Below the pieces are notes generated by a model. That model ran no database searches, was not told where the DNA came from, and saw nothing but the letters and a program-made list of their open reading frames with translations. Shown piece after piece: positions 25,590-34,916 of a stretch of DNA of 62,840 nt; the first letter of the stretch is position 1, and every line of letters begins with the position of its first letter. Source of the stretch: Hellea sp. (GTDB lineage Bacteria > Pseudomonadota > Alphaproteobacteria > Caulobacterales > Maricaulaceae); the NCBI GenBank assembly GCA_028224375.1, contig JAOIVW010000018.1, positions 1 to 62,840 of the forward strand. The letters are read 5' to 3'. Position numbers and translations under genes: made by a program.

Positions 25590-25760
25590 CTAGGAGGAGG
25601 TCTCGTAACTTTCTAGTTCGTCTTTTATGTGAAGTTTTTCTTTTTTGAGCTTTGATATTCGCAAATCGTCGGGATGTGGATTTCGCAATTCTTGTTGAAT
25701 TTGGGTCTCAAGCGCTGTGTGCTTAATCGAGAGTTGTTCTAAATGAGCCGATAATGCCAT
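25590..25760 (-). CDS. Small DUF465 (YdcH-like) protein
   Basis: A 56-residue ORF: MALSAHLEQLSIKHTALETQ at the start, then helical DDLRISKLKKEKLHIKDELE. This matches the DUF465/YdcH helical hairpin pattern with a paired K-K-x-K motif. RBS GGAGAT lies 5 nt before the ATG. Divergent from a second DUF465 gene at 25862. The family is common and uncharacterised; members are short coiled-coil proteins. Confidence 0.8.
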   Translation of the reverse strand: MALSAHLEQLSIKHTALETQIQQELRNPHPDDLRISKLKKEKLHIKDELESYETSS

Positions 25761-25861
25761 TTACATCTCCATATTATGTGATGATTCTAGATAGCATAAA
25801 AATTTTTAAGAGTCATGCACCAAACTTGCGGCAAGCGTTAAGCTAACGTAATGAGGCAGTC

Positions 25862-26101
25862 ATGAGCGATGATATTGAGTCCCAAAATGCTGAGACAGAA
25901 GACCCTTCGCCTGAAGACTTGGAGGGAATGTTGAAGAATCTCAGGCTCGAACATCGCCGTATTGATACCGAAATAAAAGCGCTTCTTGAGATTGGCGCTT
26001 ATGACATGCTGAAAATTGGGCGTATGAAGAAAATGAAATTGGCCCTAAAAGATAAAATCGTTTTCATCGAAAATCAAATCACGCCCGACATCATCGCTTA
26101 G
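25862..26101 (+). CDS. DUF465 family protein
   Basis: A 79-residue helical protein with an acidic N-terminus (SDDIESQNAETEDPSPEDLEG) followed by the DUF465 hairpin LRLEHRRIDTEIKAL...IGRMKKMKLALKDKIVFIE. It forms a divergent pair with a shorter paralogue at 25590-25760, separated by 101 bp. The function is unknown. The coding call rests on composition, family pattern and position. Confidence 0.8.
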   Translation: MSDDIESQNAETEDPSPEDLEGMLKNLRLEHRRIDTEIKALLEIGAYDMLKIGRMKKMKLALKDKIVFIENQITPDIIA

Positions 26102-26135
26102 CCATCACAGCTTTGAACAAAAATATCGGGTTTAA

Positions 26136-26759
26136 TTACATGGCACTCTTTTTAGCCATATACATAGCGCGGTCAGCGCGGGCTAAAATCTGATCAGCTG
26201 TATCACTGGGGTCACACGGCGCCGTGCCCCAAGCCGTAGTGACGCTCACCTTACCCGTTGGCAGCTCAACATATTGCTCAGCAACGCGGCAAGATAAGGT
26301 GGCCGCTTTGGCCTCAGCGAGTTGCGGATCCGTCTTGAACAGAAGAATACCAAATTCATCTCCGCCCAAACGCGCAACCATATCGCAATCACGAACACCT
26401 GCCAGCAGCACATTACCTGTCTTCATCAGCAATTGATCCCCGATGCCATGGCCAAAACGATCATTGATAGACTTAAATCCGTTCAGGTCGAAAAATATGA
26501 TAGAGGATAATATCTCATATCTCTTCATCACAGTTTGAGCCCGAGAAACCTCACGCATAAAAGCTCGGCGATTATAAACAGGGACGAGCGGATCGGTATC
26601 TGCAGCCCGCTCAAGCTCGAGTAAGCGTAAACGCAGACGTGAAATTTCAGATGTAAGCGCCTCGTTTTCAGAGACGAGTTCAGTGTCAAGCGCGCGCCCA
26701 CGCTCCAGGACACGCTGGGCGCCCGTTTGTAATAAATTTGAGACGCGAGAAGCGGCCAT
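26136..26759 (-). CDS. GGDEF diguanylate cyclase
   Basis: A 207-residue protein. The N-terminal ~50 residues form a coiled coil (LVSENEALTSEISRLRLRLLELERAAD), followed by a complete GGDEF domain: DPLVPVYNRRAF, metal Asp91 in FFDLNGFKSIND, and active site GGDEF at 132-136. An inhibitory I-site RxxD (Arg123, Asp126) sits the canonical five residues before GGDEF, so product feedback is expected. It makes cyclic di-GMP from two GTP. The coiled coil probably mediates dimerisation; there is no sensor domain or membrane segment. Confidence 0.93.
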   Translation of the reverse strand: MAASRVSNLLQTGAQRVLERGRALDTELVSENEALTSEISRLRLRLLELERAADTDPLVPVYNRRAFMREVSRAQTVMKRYEILSSIIFFDLNGFKSINDRFGHGIGDQLLMKTGNVLLAGVRDCDMVARLGGDEFGILLFKTDPQLAEAKAATLSCRVAEQYVELPTGKVSVTTAWGTAPCDPSDTADQILARADRAMYMAKKSAM

Positions 26760-26855
26760 GGTTATTCCTTATAGCGGGCGAGATTATCCTGATGCCTCAC
26801 AATAGACCGAACGATGTTAATAAAGCTCAAATCATGAGGGTAAATAAATTGTAAA

Positions 26856-26942
26856 TTGGCAGCTAAAAACGCGCTATTGTATAATTTTTGCAAAACAAAA
26901 CTACTTTTTTCCGTTTGACCCTACATAGCCATTAGTTATTAT
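26856..26942 (+). promoter_or_regulatory. Two putative tandem purE promoters
   Basis: P1: TTGGCA (26856-26861), 18 bp, TATAAT (26880-26885). P2: TTGACC (26915-26920), 16 bp, TATTAT (26937-26942). P2 would give a leader of about 30 nt to the purE start. Confidence 0.5.
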
Positions 26943-26978
26943 CATTTGCTTTCCAATGGGACTTTAAAGAAAGCTATC

Positions 26979-27461
26979 ATGACAGCCCCTATCGCAATTA
27001 TTATGGGATCGACCTCTGATTGGCCGACCATGGAACACACCGCTAATATTCTTGATGAGCTAGAGATCGCTTATGATGCCAAAGTTATCTCGGCCCACCG
27101 TACGCCGGATCGTCTCGTTGAATTCTCAAAAAGCGCCGCAGATGAAGGCTATCAAGTTATTATCGCAGGCGCAGGCGGAGCGGCCCACCTTCCCGGCATG
27201 GCGGCGTCTATGACGAGCCTGCCTGTCCTTGGCGTCCCCGTCGAATCCAAGGCGTTGTCCGGAATGGACAGCCTGCTATCCATCGCTCAAATGCCCGGAG
27301 GCATTCCTGTAGGCACATTGGCAATCGGTAAAGCCGGCGCAAAAAATGCCGGATTGTTAGCGGCCGCTATTTTGGCCTTATCTGATGAGACGATTTCCGA
27401 AAATCTAGATAGCTGGCGCCAGGCTCAAACCGACTCTGTCGCGCATGACCCTAAAGGCTAA
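26979..27461 (+). CDS. purE: N5-carboxyaminoimidazole ribonucleotide mutase
   Basis: A 160-residue class I Pur[33 protein letters not shown] and the [23 protein letters not shown] segment. It converts N5-CAIR to CAIR in purine synthesis, acting after PurK. ATG 26979 ([11 protein letters not shown]) is preferred; the longer in-frame start at 26946 would begin inside the promoter region. It is followed directly by purK, start-to-stop spacing of 3 nt or less. Confidence 0.97.
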   Translation: MTAPIAIIMGSTSDWPTMEHTANILDELEIAYDAKVISAHRTPDRLVEFSKSAADEGYQVIIAGAGGAAHLPGMAASMTSLPVLGVPVESKALSGMDSLLSIAQMPGGIPVGTLAIGKAGAKNAGLLAAAILALSDETISENLDSWRQAQTDSVAHDPKG

Positions 27462-27464
27462 GTG

Positions 27465-28541
27465 ATGAGCCTTACGCCTCAGCATCCTCTCTCGCCCGGG
27501 AGCACAATCGGTATTTTGGGCGGCGGGCAACTTGGACGCATGCTAAGCCTTGCCGCCTCTAGATTAGGATTTCAATGCCATATTTATGACCCGCAACCGG
27601 CAGGGCCGGCCGCGCATGTATCACGCTCTGAGACCAACACATCCTATGAGGATACGGAAGCCGTACTCGGTTTTGCCCAATCCTGTGATGTCGTGACTTA
27701 CGAATTTGAAAATGTCCCGGCCCTAACGGCCAAAACGGCGGCAAATGCAAAGCCCCTTCATCCCAATGCGCAAGTCTTAACGGTCGCGCAAGATCGCCTC
27801 ACCGAGAAAACTTTCATCCGCGATAAAGCCAATGTCCCTGTCGCCTTATTCGAGTCTGTTGATTCTATCCATGACTTGAAACGCGCCGTTAAAAAGCTTG
27901 GACTTCCCGCTGTTCTTAAGACGCGCCGCTTAGGATATGATGGCAAAGGTCAGATGATTATTAAAACTGAAGCAGATATTACTAAAGCTTGGACCATGAT
28001 GAATGATGCCCCCGCTATTCTCGAACAATTCATACCTTTTAGACGCGAAGTCTCGGTTGTCGCGGCCCGCAGCCTAAACGGCGAAACAGCCGCTTACCCT
28101 TTAATAGAAAATGTGCATAAAAATCATATACTTCATAAAAGCACCAGCCCAGCTCAAGATGATGATGGCCGCGCTCAAGCCCTCGCCATAAACATCATGA
28201 CAGCGCTCAACTATGTCGGCGTTATGGCCACTGAGTTTTTCGAGCTTGAAGACGGGACATTACTGGTCAATGAAATTGCTCCGCGCGTGCATAATTCTGG
28301 ACACTGGACCCAAGATGCAGCCTGCGTGGATCAATTTGAACTCCACATACGCGCTATAGCGGGATGGCCTTTGGGAGATACAGCGCCAAAGCACACAGTA
28401 GAAATGACCAACCTCATTGGTGACGACGTTGATCATTGGAAGAGTTTAGCGGAAGACCCTAAAACTTTTCTCCACCTCTACGGCAAGCGCGACGTAAAGC
28501 CGGACCGAAAGATGGGTCATGTAAACCGAATTATCGGTTAA
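27465..28541 (+). CDS. purK: N5-carboxyaminoimidazole ribonucleotide synthase
   Basis: A 358-residue ATP-grasp enzyme: IGILGGGQLGRML at the N-terminus, LKTRRLGYDGKGQ in the ATP-grasp region, and NEIAPRVHNSGHWT near the active site. It uses ATP and bicarbonate to carboxylate AIR to N5-CAIR, the substrate of PurE. A GTG directly before the ATG (27462) could also serve as the start. Operon with purE. No terminator is obvious after the gene, and 28542-28792 holds no supportable feature. Confidence 0.96.
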   Translation: MSLTPQHPLSPGSTIGILGGGQLGRMLSLAASRLGFQCHIYDPQPAGPAAHVSRSETNTSYEDTEAVLGFAQSCDVVTYEFENVPALTAKTAANAKPLHPNAQVLTVAQDRLTEKTFIRDKANVPVALFESVDSIHDLKRAVKKLGLPAVLKTRRLGYDGKGQMIIKTEADITKAWTMMNDAPAILEQFIPFRREVSVVAARSLNGETAAYPLIENVHKNHILHKSTSPAQDDDGRAQALAINIMTALNYVGVMATEFFELEDGTLLVNEIAPRVHNSGHWTQDAACVDQFELHIRAIAGWPLGDTAPKHTVEMTNLIGDDVDHWKSLAEDPKTFLHLYGKRDVKPDRKMGHVNRIIG

Positions 28542-28792
28542 AAATCAGTCCAGATAAAAGAACGTAAGTAATAAACATATGTGTCTCCAGTTTCGCGTTG
28601 TTGATATATATTCTTTATAATCTTTAGCTTCGTGATTACAGCCTGATGCTATTTTCATGACTAATTTGGCGTAAGGCGCACAAAGCTTGGACTTGAAATT
28701 TGTGAATTTGCTCTAATTTGCGGCGTGAATTAATTGCAGCCACTCACGCAATTGTGTGTGACAGAGAGCCTTCTACACGTTAAAGCCAGCCC

Positions 28793-29734
28793 ATGAACGC
28801 GCCTATAGATCCCCGTAAATTCCAAAATCCTGTTCGCACTGCTAAAGGTGAGAAGCGGGCCTCTGTCTTTTTCAAAAAGCTTGAGACGCTTTGGTTTAAT
28901 TCCGGATCGCTGTGCAACATTGAATGCGCCAATTGTTATATAAAAAGCAGCCCGACTGCGGACCACTTTGTCTATTTGACGCCCGAAGACATGGCGCCTT
29001 ATCTCGACGAAATCGACGAGATGTATGACGAGAAAATCGAAATCGCCTTTACTGGCGGGGAACCTTATCTCAATCCCCATATGATACGACTATCTGAAAT
29101 GGCGCTAGAACGAGGCCATACGCTTTTAGTGCTTACCAATGCGATGAAGCCGATGATGCGCCCACGGGTTCAAAAAGGCTTGCTTGACCTGCAAACGCGT
29201 TTCCCTGGTAAAATGACACTTCGTGTAAGCTTGGATCATTTTTCGCGCGAAGGTCACGATCAAGAACGCGGAGACGGCAGTTTTGACATAGCCCTTAAAG
29301 GTATGGCTTGGCTTACTGAGCATGATTTCATCTTGAATATTGCCGGCAGGTCTATGTTCTCAGAAAGTGAAGAGGATGCGCGCCAAGGCTATGGCGCTTT
29401 GATTAAAAACGAAGGCTGGAACATTGATGCCCATGACCCAGCCATAACTATTCTCTTCCCTGAAATGGACGAAGCCGTCGATGTGCCTGAAATCACAGTC
29501 GCCTGTTGGGGCATATTAGACGTTCATCCTGACAGCATGATGTGCGCCACCTCTCGCATGGTCGTCCGCCGAAAAGGCGAGGACAGACCTGCCGTGCTGG
29601 CCTGCACTTTATTATGGGATGATCCGCAATTCGAAACCGGTAAGACGCTGAAAGAAAGCCTCGGGCCCGTAAAACTCAACCACCCGCACTGCTCGAAATT
29701 CTGCGTGTTGGGCGGCGCGAGTTGTTCGGCTTAA
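28793..29734 (+). CDS. Radical SAM protein of unknown function
   Basis: A 313-residue radical SAM enzyme with the [4Fe-4S]/SAM motif CNIECANC (Cys41, 45, 48) and the GGEPYLNP motif; the later strands read LLVLTNAM and LRVSLDHFS. Beyond the core barrel the C-terminus has further cysteines (ACWG, MMCATS, LACTLL and HCSKFCVLGGASC), which could bind an auxiliary cluster. The substrate cannot be deduced and no precursor peptide is visible nearby. It overlaps the convergent S9 peptidase gene by 4 bp. No clear RBS upstream of the chosen ATG. Confidence 0.85.
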   Translation: MNAPIDPRKFQNPVRTAKGEKRASVFFKKLETLWFNSGSLCNIECANCYIKSSPTADHFVYLTPEDMAPYLDEIDEMYDEKIEIAFTGGEPYLNPHMIRLSEMALERGHTLLVLTNAMKPMMRPRVQKGLLDLQTRFPGKMTLRVSLDHFSREGHDQERGDGSFDIALKGMAWLTEHDFILNIAGRSMFSESEEDARQGYGALIKNEGWNIDAHDPAITILFPEMDEAVDVPEITVACWGILDVHPDSMMCATSRMVVRRKGEDRPAVLACTLLWDDPQFETGKTLKESLGPVKLNHPHCSKFCVLGGASCSA

Positions 29735-31722
29735 GGCTCAAATTCGCTTACGCCGACTGTCTTTTTGAGAAATTTATCAAGTCCTTGGAAAAATTTAATA
29801 CGATTTTCCTCATTTGAAAGATAATGATCTTCATCCTCGAAGTCCATATATGTGACCTTCGCTTTACTTTTCTTAAGCGCTTTTTTCATACGTAAGAATT
29901 GGTCAAAATGAACTTGTTGATCCAGTTCTCCATGCGCAAGAAACAACGGAACTGTCATATCTTCTGCGATTTTTACAGGAGAGTTGGCTTTAATATCATC
30001 TTTATCCTCAAATCCATTCCCAATAAAACTTTTCACACTAGCTCGACCAAACCGATAATCATTTTGATCACGCATAAAATCTTTAATGTCTGTAAGCGCT
30101 GCCATAGCGATGGCGCATTTATAAAGTTCGGGGTTTTTACCCGCCCCCATCAAAGCCGCATAGCCACCATAAGACCAGCCTGCAATGCAAGTACGATTAG
30201 GGTCGGCATAGCCTTTTTCAATAAGCCAGCGTGTGCCATCCTCTACGTCTTCCTGCATAACGACCCAATTCTGACGTCCGGCTTCTTTAAAAGCTTTACC
30301 GTATCCTTCTGAACCACGGAAATTCATTTGCAGAACGCCAAAGCCGCGACTGGCGAAAAATTGTGCAAAATAATCAAACCTCTTGCTGTCACGGCCATAA
30401 GGCCCGCCATGGGGTAGAACGATGAAGGGAACATTTTTGAGTTGGGAATTGTCGGTTATAGTTGGCGGCAATGTCACATAGCTGGGAATCTTCTGCCCAT
30501 CCCGTGTTGTATACCTTACGCCAATAGCCATTCCTAACTGATTGGGAGACAATTCAGGTCTCATAGCTCCAAGGTTTTCTGGCTTTCCCGTAACGCCGTT
30601 TATAATCATCATGGCGCCAGGATCATAAGGGCTAGAAACTTTAAAAAGAACAGTGCTCCCATCAGATGACTGATCAACATAATCTACAGTGTACCCTTCG
30701 AATTTACGGCGCATGGCTTCAAGAATAGTATCATTATCGCCTATCATTTCCGTTTCAGGCGTATCAGCTACATAGTGTGCGCCAATGATTTCATGCCCAT
30801 CCTTAGAAAGAATCACGCCTGAAGCGTCATATTTATCATTGTGATAGATTTTGCGCGTTATTGATTTTGCAGACAAGTCATAGACATAAAGACCGACTGT
30901 ATCTTTTCCCCTATAAGCGCTAATAATCAGTTCATTCGGGTTAGATGTGAATCCGTGTATATCGGCGTTTGCAGGCAGCCCTGGATACTCATCAGAGTCC
31001 TGCCACTCATAATTACCCACATCCCTAATTCGCATGACCCAACTTGCCTTAGAGTTATCCTTGCGGCCTTGTCCAATACGCACTTCACCGCTTTGATCAG
31101 AATACCACTGCTGCACTCCTGACATACCGCGTTTTACAATAGCGCTGCGGCCTGTTCGGACATTAACACGGCGCAAATCTGGGTAAAGATTGTTATTATC
31201 CTCATCAGAATAAGCCATAAGAATGTGATCTGAATCATCTTCTAGCCAATCTACAACGACGTTATTATATTGGCGGAATATACTGGAATTTCTGATGCGA
31301 CTACCCTTATCGGACGCGCTAGCCTTGGTAGGATCAACCAAAATCTTTCCTTTTAAAGTCTTTGTATCAATCGTGTAAAGATAGCCGGTTCTTATAGGAG
31401 TCCCTAAGAATTTTTCACTTTGCCAAAAAGACAGTATGACTTGTGTATCATTTGCCCACTTTATATAGGCGGGTTTAACGCCATCTCCCAATGCTATAAG
31501 TTTAGGATTTGCAGAGGCATTACCAAGTTCGCTTATACGAATCAGATATTTACCTTTAAGGCTAATCACAGCTGCTATTTCATCTGCATCAGGCGAGAGA
31601 GCTGCATCAAAGATAACCGGGAGCTTTCCGAAGTTCTCAGCGGGCGGAGGTGCCGCATTTGCAACCCCCTGCCCCATAACAGCAAATAGAATGACACACA
31701 TAAATAAACGGATAACGTTCAC
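29731..31722 (-). CDS. Exported S9 family prolyl-oligopeptidase-like peptidase
   Basis: A 663-residue protein with a signal peptide (FMCVILFAVMGQGVANA), a beta-propeller-like N-terminal region and a C-terminal alpha/beta-hydrolase domain. The catalytic triad is Ser517 (GWSYGG), Asp601 (GELD) and His633 (DEDHY). Family members cleave short peptides or dipeptides. It is probably periplasmic. It stands alone, leftward, with a 33-bp gap from dcd, and converges on the radical SAM gene. Acylaminoacyl- versus dipeptidyl-peptidase activity cannot be separated by eye. Confidence 0.92.
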   Translation of the reverse strand: MNVIRLFMCVILFAVMGQGVANAAPPPAENFGKLPVIFDAALSPDADEIAAVISLKGKYLIRISELGNASANPKLIALGDGVKPAYIKWANDTQVILSFWQSEKFLGTPIRTGYLYTIDTKTLKGKILVDPTKASASDKGSRIRNSSIFRQYNNVVVDWLEDDSDHILMAYSDEDNNNLYPDLRRVNVRTGRSAIVKRGMSGVQQWYSDQSGEVRIGQGRKDNSKASWVMRIRDVGNYEWQDSDEYPGLPANADIHGFTSNPNELIISAYRGKDTVGLYVYDLSAKSITRKIYHNDKYDASGVILSKDGHEIIGAHYVADTPETEMIGDNDTILEAMRRKFEGYTVDYVDQSSDGSTVLFKVSSPYDPGAMMIINGVTGKPENLGAMRPELSPNQLGMAIGVRYTTRDGQKIPSYVTLPPTITDNSQLKNVPFIVLPHGGPYGRDSKRFDYFAQFFASRGFGVLQMNFRGSEGYGKAFKEAGRQNWVVMQEDVEDGTRWLIEKGYADPNRTCIAGWSYGGYAALMGAGKNPELYKCAIAMAALTDIKDFMRDQNDYRFGRASVKSFIGNGFEDKDDIKANSPVKIAEDMTVPLFLAHGELDQQVHFDQFLRMKKALKKSKAKVTYMDFEDEDHYLSNEENRIKFFQGLDKFLKKTVGVSEFEP

Positions 31723-31755
31723 GATGTAACTCCCCCATAGATGATTTAGGGCAGT

Positions 31756-32775
31756 TTAAGCAAAGTGTTTCGATAGACGCAAGCCCTGAGCTTGGTAGTG
31801 TGACCCCTTTTCGCCGTAGAGTGATGTCGGGACATCGCTCATGGGTTCGAAGACTAGCTTAGCAACGGGTTGGCCGTGACGGAGCATGAAGGGCACATCC
31901 CGTCCGCGCACTTCAAGTACAGCGCGAGAGCCTTCGCCTCCAGCCGCTGCAACACCAAATCCGGGATCAAAAAAACCGGCATAATGAGCGCGAAATTCTC
32001 CAATCTCAGGCGCGATAGGCGCCATTTCAGCCGCTTGATTTTGCGGAATACTCACGGCTTCTTTGGAAGCTAATATGTAAAATTCATCTGGGTCTAAGAC
32101 GAGTTGTCCGTTATCGGCATAGAGCGGCTCCCAATAATCACGCGCGGCATGGCCGCCAACTTTGGAGACATCAACTAAGCCTGCATGACGCCTTGCCCGC
32201 CACCCCACGACACCGTCTTTATCAAAACCCTCAAGGTCAATACTGACGGTTTGCGTGTTCAGCTCTTGCAGCGGTCCTCTCCGAAAGCGCATTTGAACCA
32301 ATCTGTCTCCTGGATGCACTAGGACAGAAAAGGTCCGCGGCGCAATTTCAACATAGAGCGGCCCTTGATATCCCGCATGAACAGCGTCAAAACTATCTGC
32401 GCCATTGCAAATAACACGCGTAAATACATCAAGACGTCCCGTTGAGCTTTTAGGGTTAGCCGCTGCGCTAAGCTCTGGCGGTAAGTTTAAGGATTCTTGC
32501 AAGGGCACAAGATAAACACACCCCGTTTCCAGCACGGCCCCAGCACTGAGATCGATTTCATGCATATGCACGTCCGGAAGACAATCTTCGACAGTGCGGC
32601 CTTCACCGGGCAAGAAACTGGCACGAAGGCGATAAGCCTTTTGGCCCAAGCGCAAATCAAGAGAGGCAGGTTGTAGCTGAGTCGGCTGATCGTCCTCGCC
32701 CATAGCGGGCGCAACTACATGCCCCCGCGTGATTAAGGTCTCTATAGCCTGCTGCGGTAAAATCCCCTGTTTCAT
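31756..32775 (-). CDS. dcd: 2'-deoxycytidine 5'-triphosphate deaminase, long form
   Basis: A 339-residue Dcd, about twice the E. coli length (193) and made of two dUTPase-like halves. The N-terminal half has LQPASLDLRLGQKAYRLRAS and NPKSSTGRLDVFTRV; the second has the EIGEFRAHYAGFFDPGFGV segment. This long form is typical of alphaproteobacteria. It supplies dUTP for dTMP synthesis by deaminating dCTP. It is read leftward upstream of the S9 peptidase gene and divergent from apaG. Confidence 0.93.
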   Translation of the reverse strand: MKQGILPQQAIETLITRGHVVAPAMGEDDQPTQLQPASLDLRLGQKAYRLRASFLPGEGRTVEDCLPDVHMHEIDLSAGAVLETGCVYLVPLQESLNLPPELSAAANPKSSTGRLDVFTRVICNGADSFDAVHAGYQGPLYVEIAPRTFSVLVHPGDRLVQMRFRRGPLQELNTQTVSIDLEGFDKDGVVGWRARRHAGLVDVSKVGGHAARDYWEPLYADNGQLVLDPDEFYILASKEAVSIPQNQAAEMAPIAPEIGEFRAHYAGFFDPGFGVAAAGGEGSRAVLEVRGRDVPFMLRHGQPVAKLVFEPMSDVPTSLYGEKGSHYQAQGLRLSKHFA

Positions 32776-32934
32776 AAGATAGCGATTACCATCCTACTCG
32801 CTTCAGACAAGTGCGAACTGTATTTTTTAACCGCTGACTGGCTTAAAGGCTTGCGAGTTGGGATTTTAAACGCCACAACCGATTAGAGAGAGAGATAGCT
32901 TCGGGACATAACCAGAAGCACAAGAGGGATATAC

Positions 32935-33351
32935 GTGCAAGATATAATGCAACCACTATTTGAGCAACGTACTAAAGACGTTGTTGTCCGTGTTGAACCT
33001 GAATTTTTAGCTGAACAGTCCAGTCCTTCTGATTCCCGCTTCATCTGGGCCTATACAGTCGAAATTGATAATCAGGGCGCAGAAGACCTCACGGTCACAG
33101 AACGGTTTTGGCAAATCGCCGATTCTCGCGGACAAGTCCAAGAAGTGCGCGGCAAAGGCGTTGTTGGCGAAAAACCTGTCGTCAAACCAGGCGAAGTGTT
33201 TCGCTATACTAGCGGCGCGCCGCTAACGGCCCCGTCAGGTATGATGCGCGGAACTTACACCGTTCAAGGCGCAAGCACGGGCGAGAGCTATGATGTGGAC
33301 ATACCAGCCTTTGTGCTCGACAGTCCCCATGAAGGTCTTGTTCTTAACTAA
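32935..33351 (+). CDS. apaG: ApaG / DUF525 family protein
   Basis: A 138-residue protein with the ApaG core: DSRFIWAYTVEIDNQGAEDLTVTERFWQIADSRGQVQEVRGKGVVGEKPVVKPGEVFRY, split here into recognisable strands around RFIWAY, WQIAD and VVGEKP. ApaG folds as a fibronectin III-like beta sandwich and is of unclear function. GTG 32935 follows AGAGGG at proper spacing and is preferred over ATG 32947. Confidence 0.9.
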   Translation: MQDIMQPLFEQRTKDVVVRVEPEFLAEQSSPSDSRFIWAYTVEIDNQGAEDLTVTERFWQIADSRGQVQEVRGKGVVGEKPVVKPGEVFRYTSGAPLTAPSGMMRGTYTVQGASTGESYDVDIPAFVLDSPHEGLVLN

Positions 33352-33425
33352 TCACCGTATAAAAGCTGAACTTGATATAACCCCCTGTTAATGGCAGGTT
33401 CAGGGTCAAACGAATAGGTTTCGCT

Positions 33426-33614
33426 ATGACATTGAGATTACTGGCAACTGCTTTTGTTCCGTTAGCCCTGATGGCGTGCTCGCCAACAGTTAAAATTGAA
33501 CCTTCTGATAAGCCTATTGTTATCAACCTGAATGTTAAAATTGATCAGGAAGTCCGCGTCCGCTTGGATAAAGACGTTGAAGACCTGATTGCGAACAACC
33601 CGGATCTTTTCTAA
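33426..33614 (+). CDS. ynbE: YnbE-like small lipoprotein
   Basis: A 62-residue lipoprotein. The signal peptide has a lipobox-like LMAC with Cys18, and the mature part contains PIVINLNVKIDQEVRVRLDKDVEDLI, diagnostic of YnbE. In E. coli YnbE multimers bridge YdbH to the outer membrane in phospholipid transport. Here ynbE is followed after 27 nt by ydbL, but ydbH is not adjacent. The role in this organism is inferred from the family. Confidence 0.88.
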   Translation: MTLRLLATAFVPLALMACSPTVKIEPSDKPIVINLNVKIDQEVRVRLDKDVEDLIANNPDLF

Positions 33615-33641
33615 AGCCGGATCTTTTCGAAGGAGAGGAAC

Positions 33642-34031
33642 ATGATGATGAAAAAAACAATTTTTACAGCCATTTCTGCTGTGGCGCTTTTAGCCGGAGG
33701 AACACTAGCTGTAGCAACATTCGGCGGCACGAACGCTACCGCGCAAGCGCAATCCGCTAAGTCTATTGTTCAAGGCGCCATTAATAAAGGCACTATTGGC
33801 GAGACCGCAGCAGGTTACTTGGCTGAAACTGGGTCAGGCTCCGTCTCTGCTGCAGAACGCTCTGCCATGAATGAAGTGAATATTGGCCGTAAATCTGTCT
33901 ACACGCGACTTGCGCGTGAGCAAAATGTTCAGGTGGATGTCGTGGCTGCTATTACTGGCGGGAAACAAATCGCCAAAGCCGCTCCAGGCGAGAAAGTCAT
34001 GGATGCTTCAGGCTCGTGGCGCACGAAATAG
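33642..34031 (+). CDS. ydbL: YdbL / DUF1318 family periplasmic protein
   Basis: A 129-residue exported protein with a signal peptide, then KSIVQGAINKGTIGETAAGYLAETGSGSVSAAER and REQNVQVDVVAAITGGKQIAKAAPGE, both typical of DUF1318. In E. coli YdbL assists the YdbH-YnbE phospholipid bridge. Three consecutive ATG codons start the gene after RBS AAGGAGAGG. A terminator follows at 34056-34085. Operon with ynbE. Confidence 0.9.
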   Translation: MMMKKTIFTAISAVALLAGGTLAVATFGGTNATAQAQSAKSIVQGAINKGTIGETAAGYLAETGSGSVSAAERSAMNEVNIGRKSVYTRLAREQNVQVDVVAAITGGKQIAKAAPGEKVMDASGSWRTK

Positions 34032-34055
34032 AGCCACCGCTCATAACTTTAAGAG

Positions 34056-34085
34056 AGCCGCGAACTCGTTTCCGCGGCTTTTTTT
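34056..34085 (+). terminator. Intrinsic terminator after ydbL
   Basis: AGCCGCG and CGCGGCT arms around a 10-nt loop, followed by seven T residues. Confidence 0.9.
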
Positions 34086-34153
34086 ATGAAACATCTATAC
34101 CCACAGATGAAAATCACTAAAGATGGGGCAAATCAATAATAAGCGAGCTGCAC

Positions 34154-34816
34154 ATGTCTGCGACAATCACAAAACTTACCCCTTCCAGCTTGGCCGCGCT
34201 TTTGTCTGCGCGCATTTGTCATGATCTCATCAGTCCCATAGGCGCGCTGGGCACAGCCATTGAGGTGTTGGATGACGAGTCCAATGTCGACATGCATGAT
34301 GACGCTATGGGCCTTGTACGGTTATCGTCTAAACAAGCCGGCGCAAAATTACGTTTTCTGCGTTTGGCCTTTGGCTCAGGCGGCTCTGCGCCGGGCATTA
34401 TCGGGGTAGAGGAATTGAAGACTCTCACCGGGGATATGTATGAAGGCGGCAAAGCGACGATAAAATGGGCGGATTGCGTTGATGGCCTTGAAAAAAATAC
34501 GGCCCGCTTGCTGCTCAACCTTGTCATGCTGGCCGTCCAAGCCGTCCCGCGAGGCGGAGAAATTGTGATTTCAGCCACAGAGAGCGCCGAGACTGTGACA
34601 CTTTCATTGGCCGCAACAGGCCTGAAATCGCGGCTAGATGCTGCGGTTGAAAAAACACTGGCGGGTAAGGCCCCCGAAGACGGGTTTGATGGCCGCACCA
34701 TACAGCCCTTTTACGCCGGTATGATTGCGCGTGAGCTAAAAGGCTCTGTGACAGCGCTTGTCGACGGCGAAACCGTCAATTTCAGCGCCCATATCCCTCA
34801 ATCAGCCGCCGCATAA
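34154..34816 (+). CDS. chpT: Histidine phosphotransferase ChpT
   Basis: A 220-residue protein with the DHp-like phospho-acceptor segment SARICHDLISPIGALG (His23) and a degenerate HATPase-like C-terminal domain. In Caulobacter ChpT relays phosphate from CckA to CtrA and CpdR. It is followed after 100 nt by a degenerate CheA-like gene, a CheY-like gene and a divergent cheR, as in related genomes where chpT neighbours chemotaxis-like genes. Its presence links this window to the CtrA cell-cycle pathway together with rcdA. Confidence 0.92.
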   Translation: MSATITKLTPSSLAALLSARICHDLISPIGALGTAIEVLDDESNVDMHDDAMGLVRLSSKQAGAKLRFLRLAFGSGGSAPGIIGVEELKTLTGDMYEGGKATIKWADCVDGLEKNTARLLLNLVMLAVQAVPRGGEIVISATESAETVTLSLAATGLKSRLDAAVEKTLAGKAPEDGFDGRTIQPFYAGMIARELKGSVTALVDGETVNFSAHIPQSAAA

Positions 34817-34916
34817 AGCAGCATTTTAGGGTTTAAATTCCAGTAAAACTTTAGGGCCTCTTAACTATTCTTGGGCACTTTGTTTCGACTTAACACAAGT
34901 GAGTCGAAGCACATTT

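Noticed and set aside
28531..28578. 15-codon minus-strand ORF with GGAG upstream (MFITYVLLSGLIFNR)
   Set aside because: It overlaps the end of purK and is too short to support without peptide evidence.
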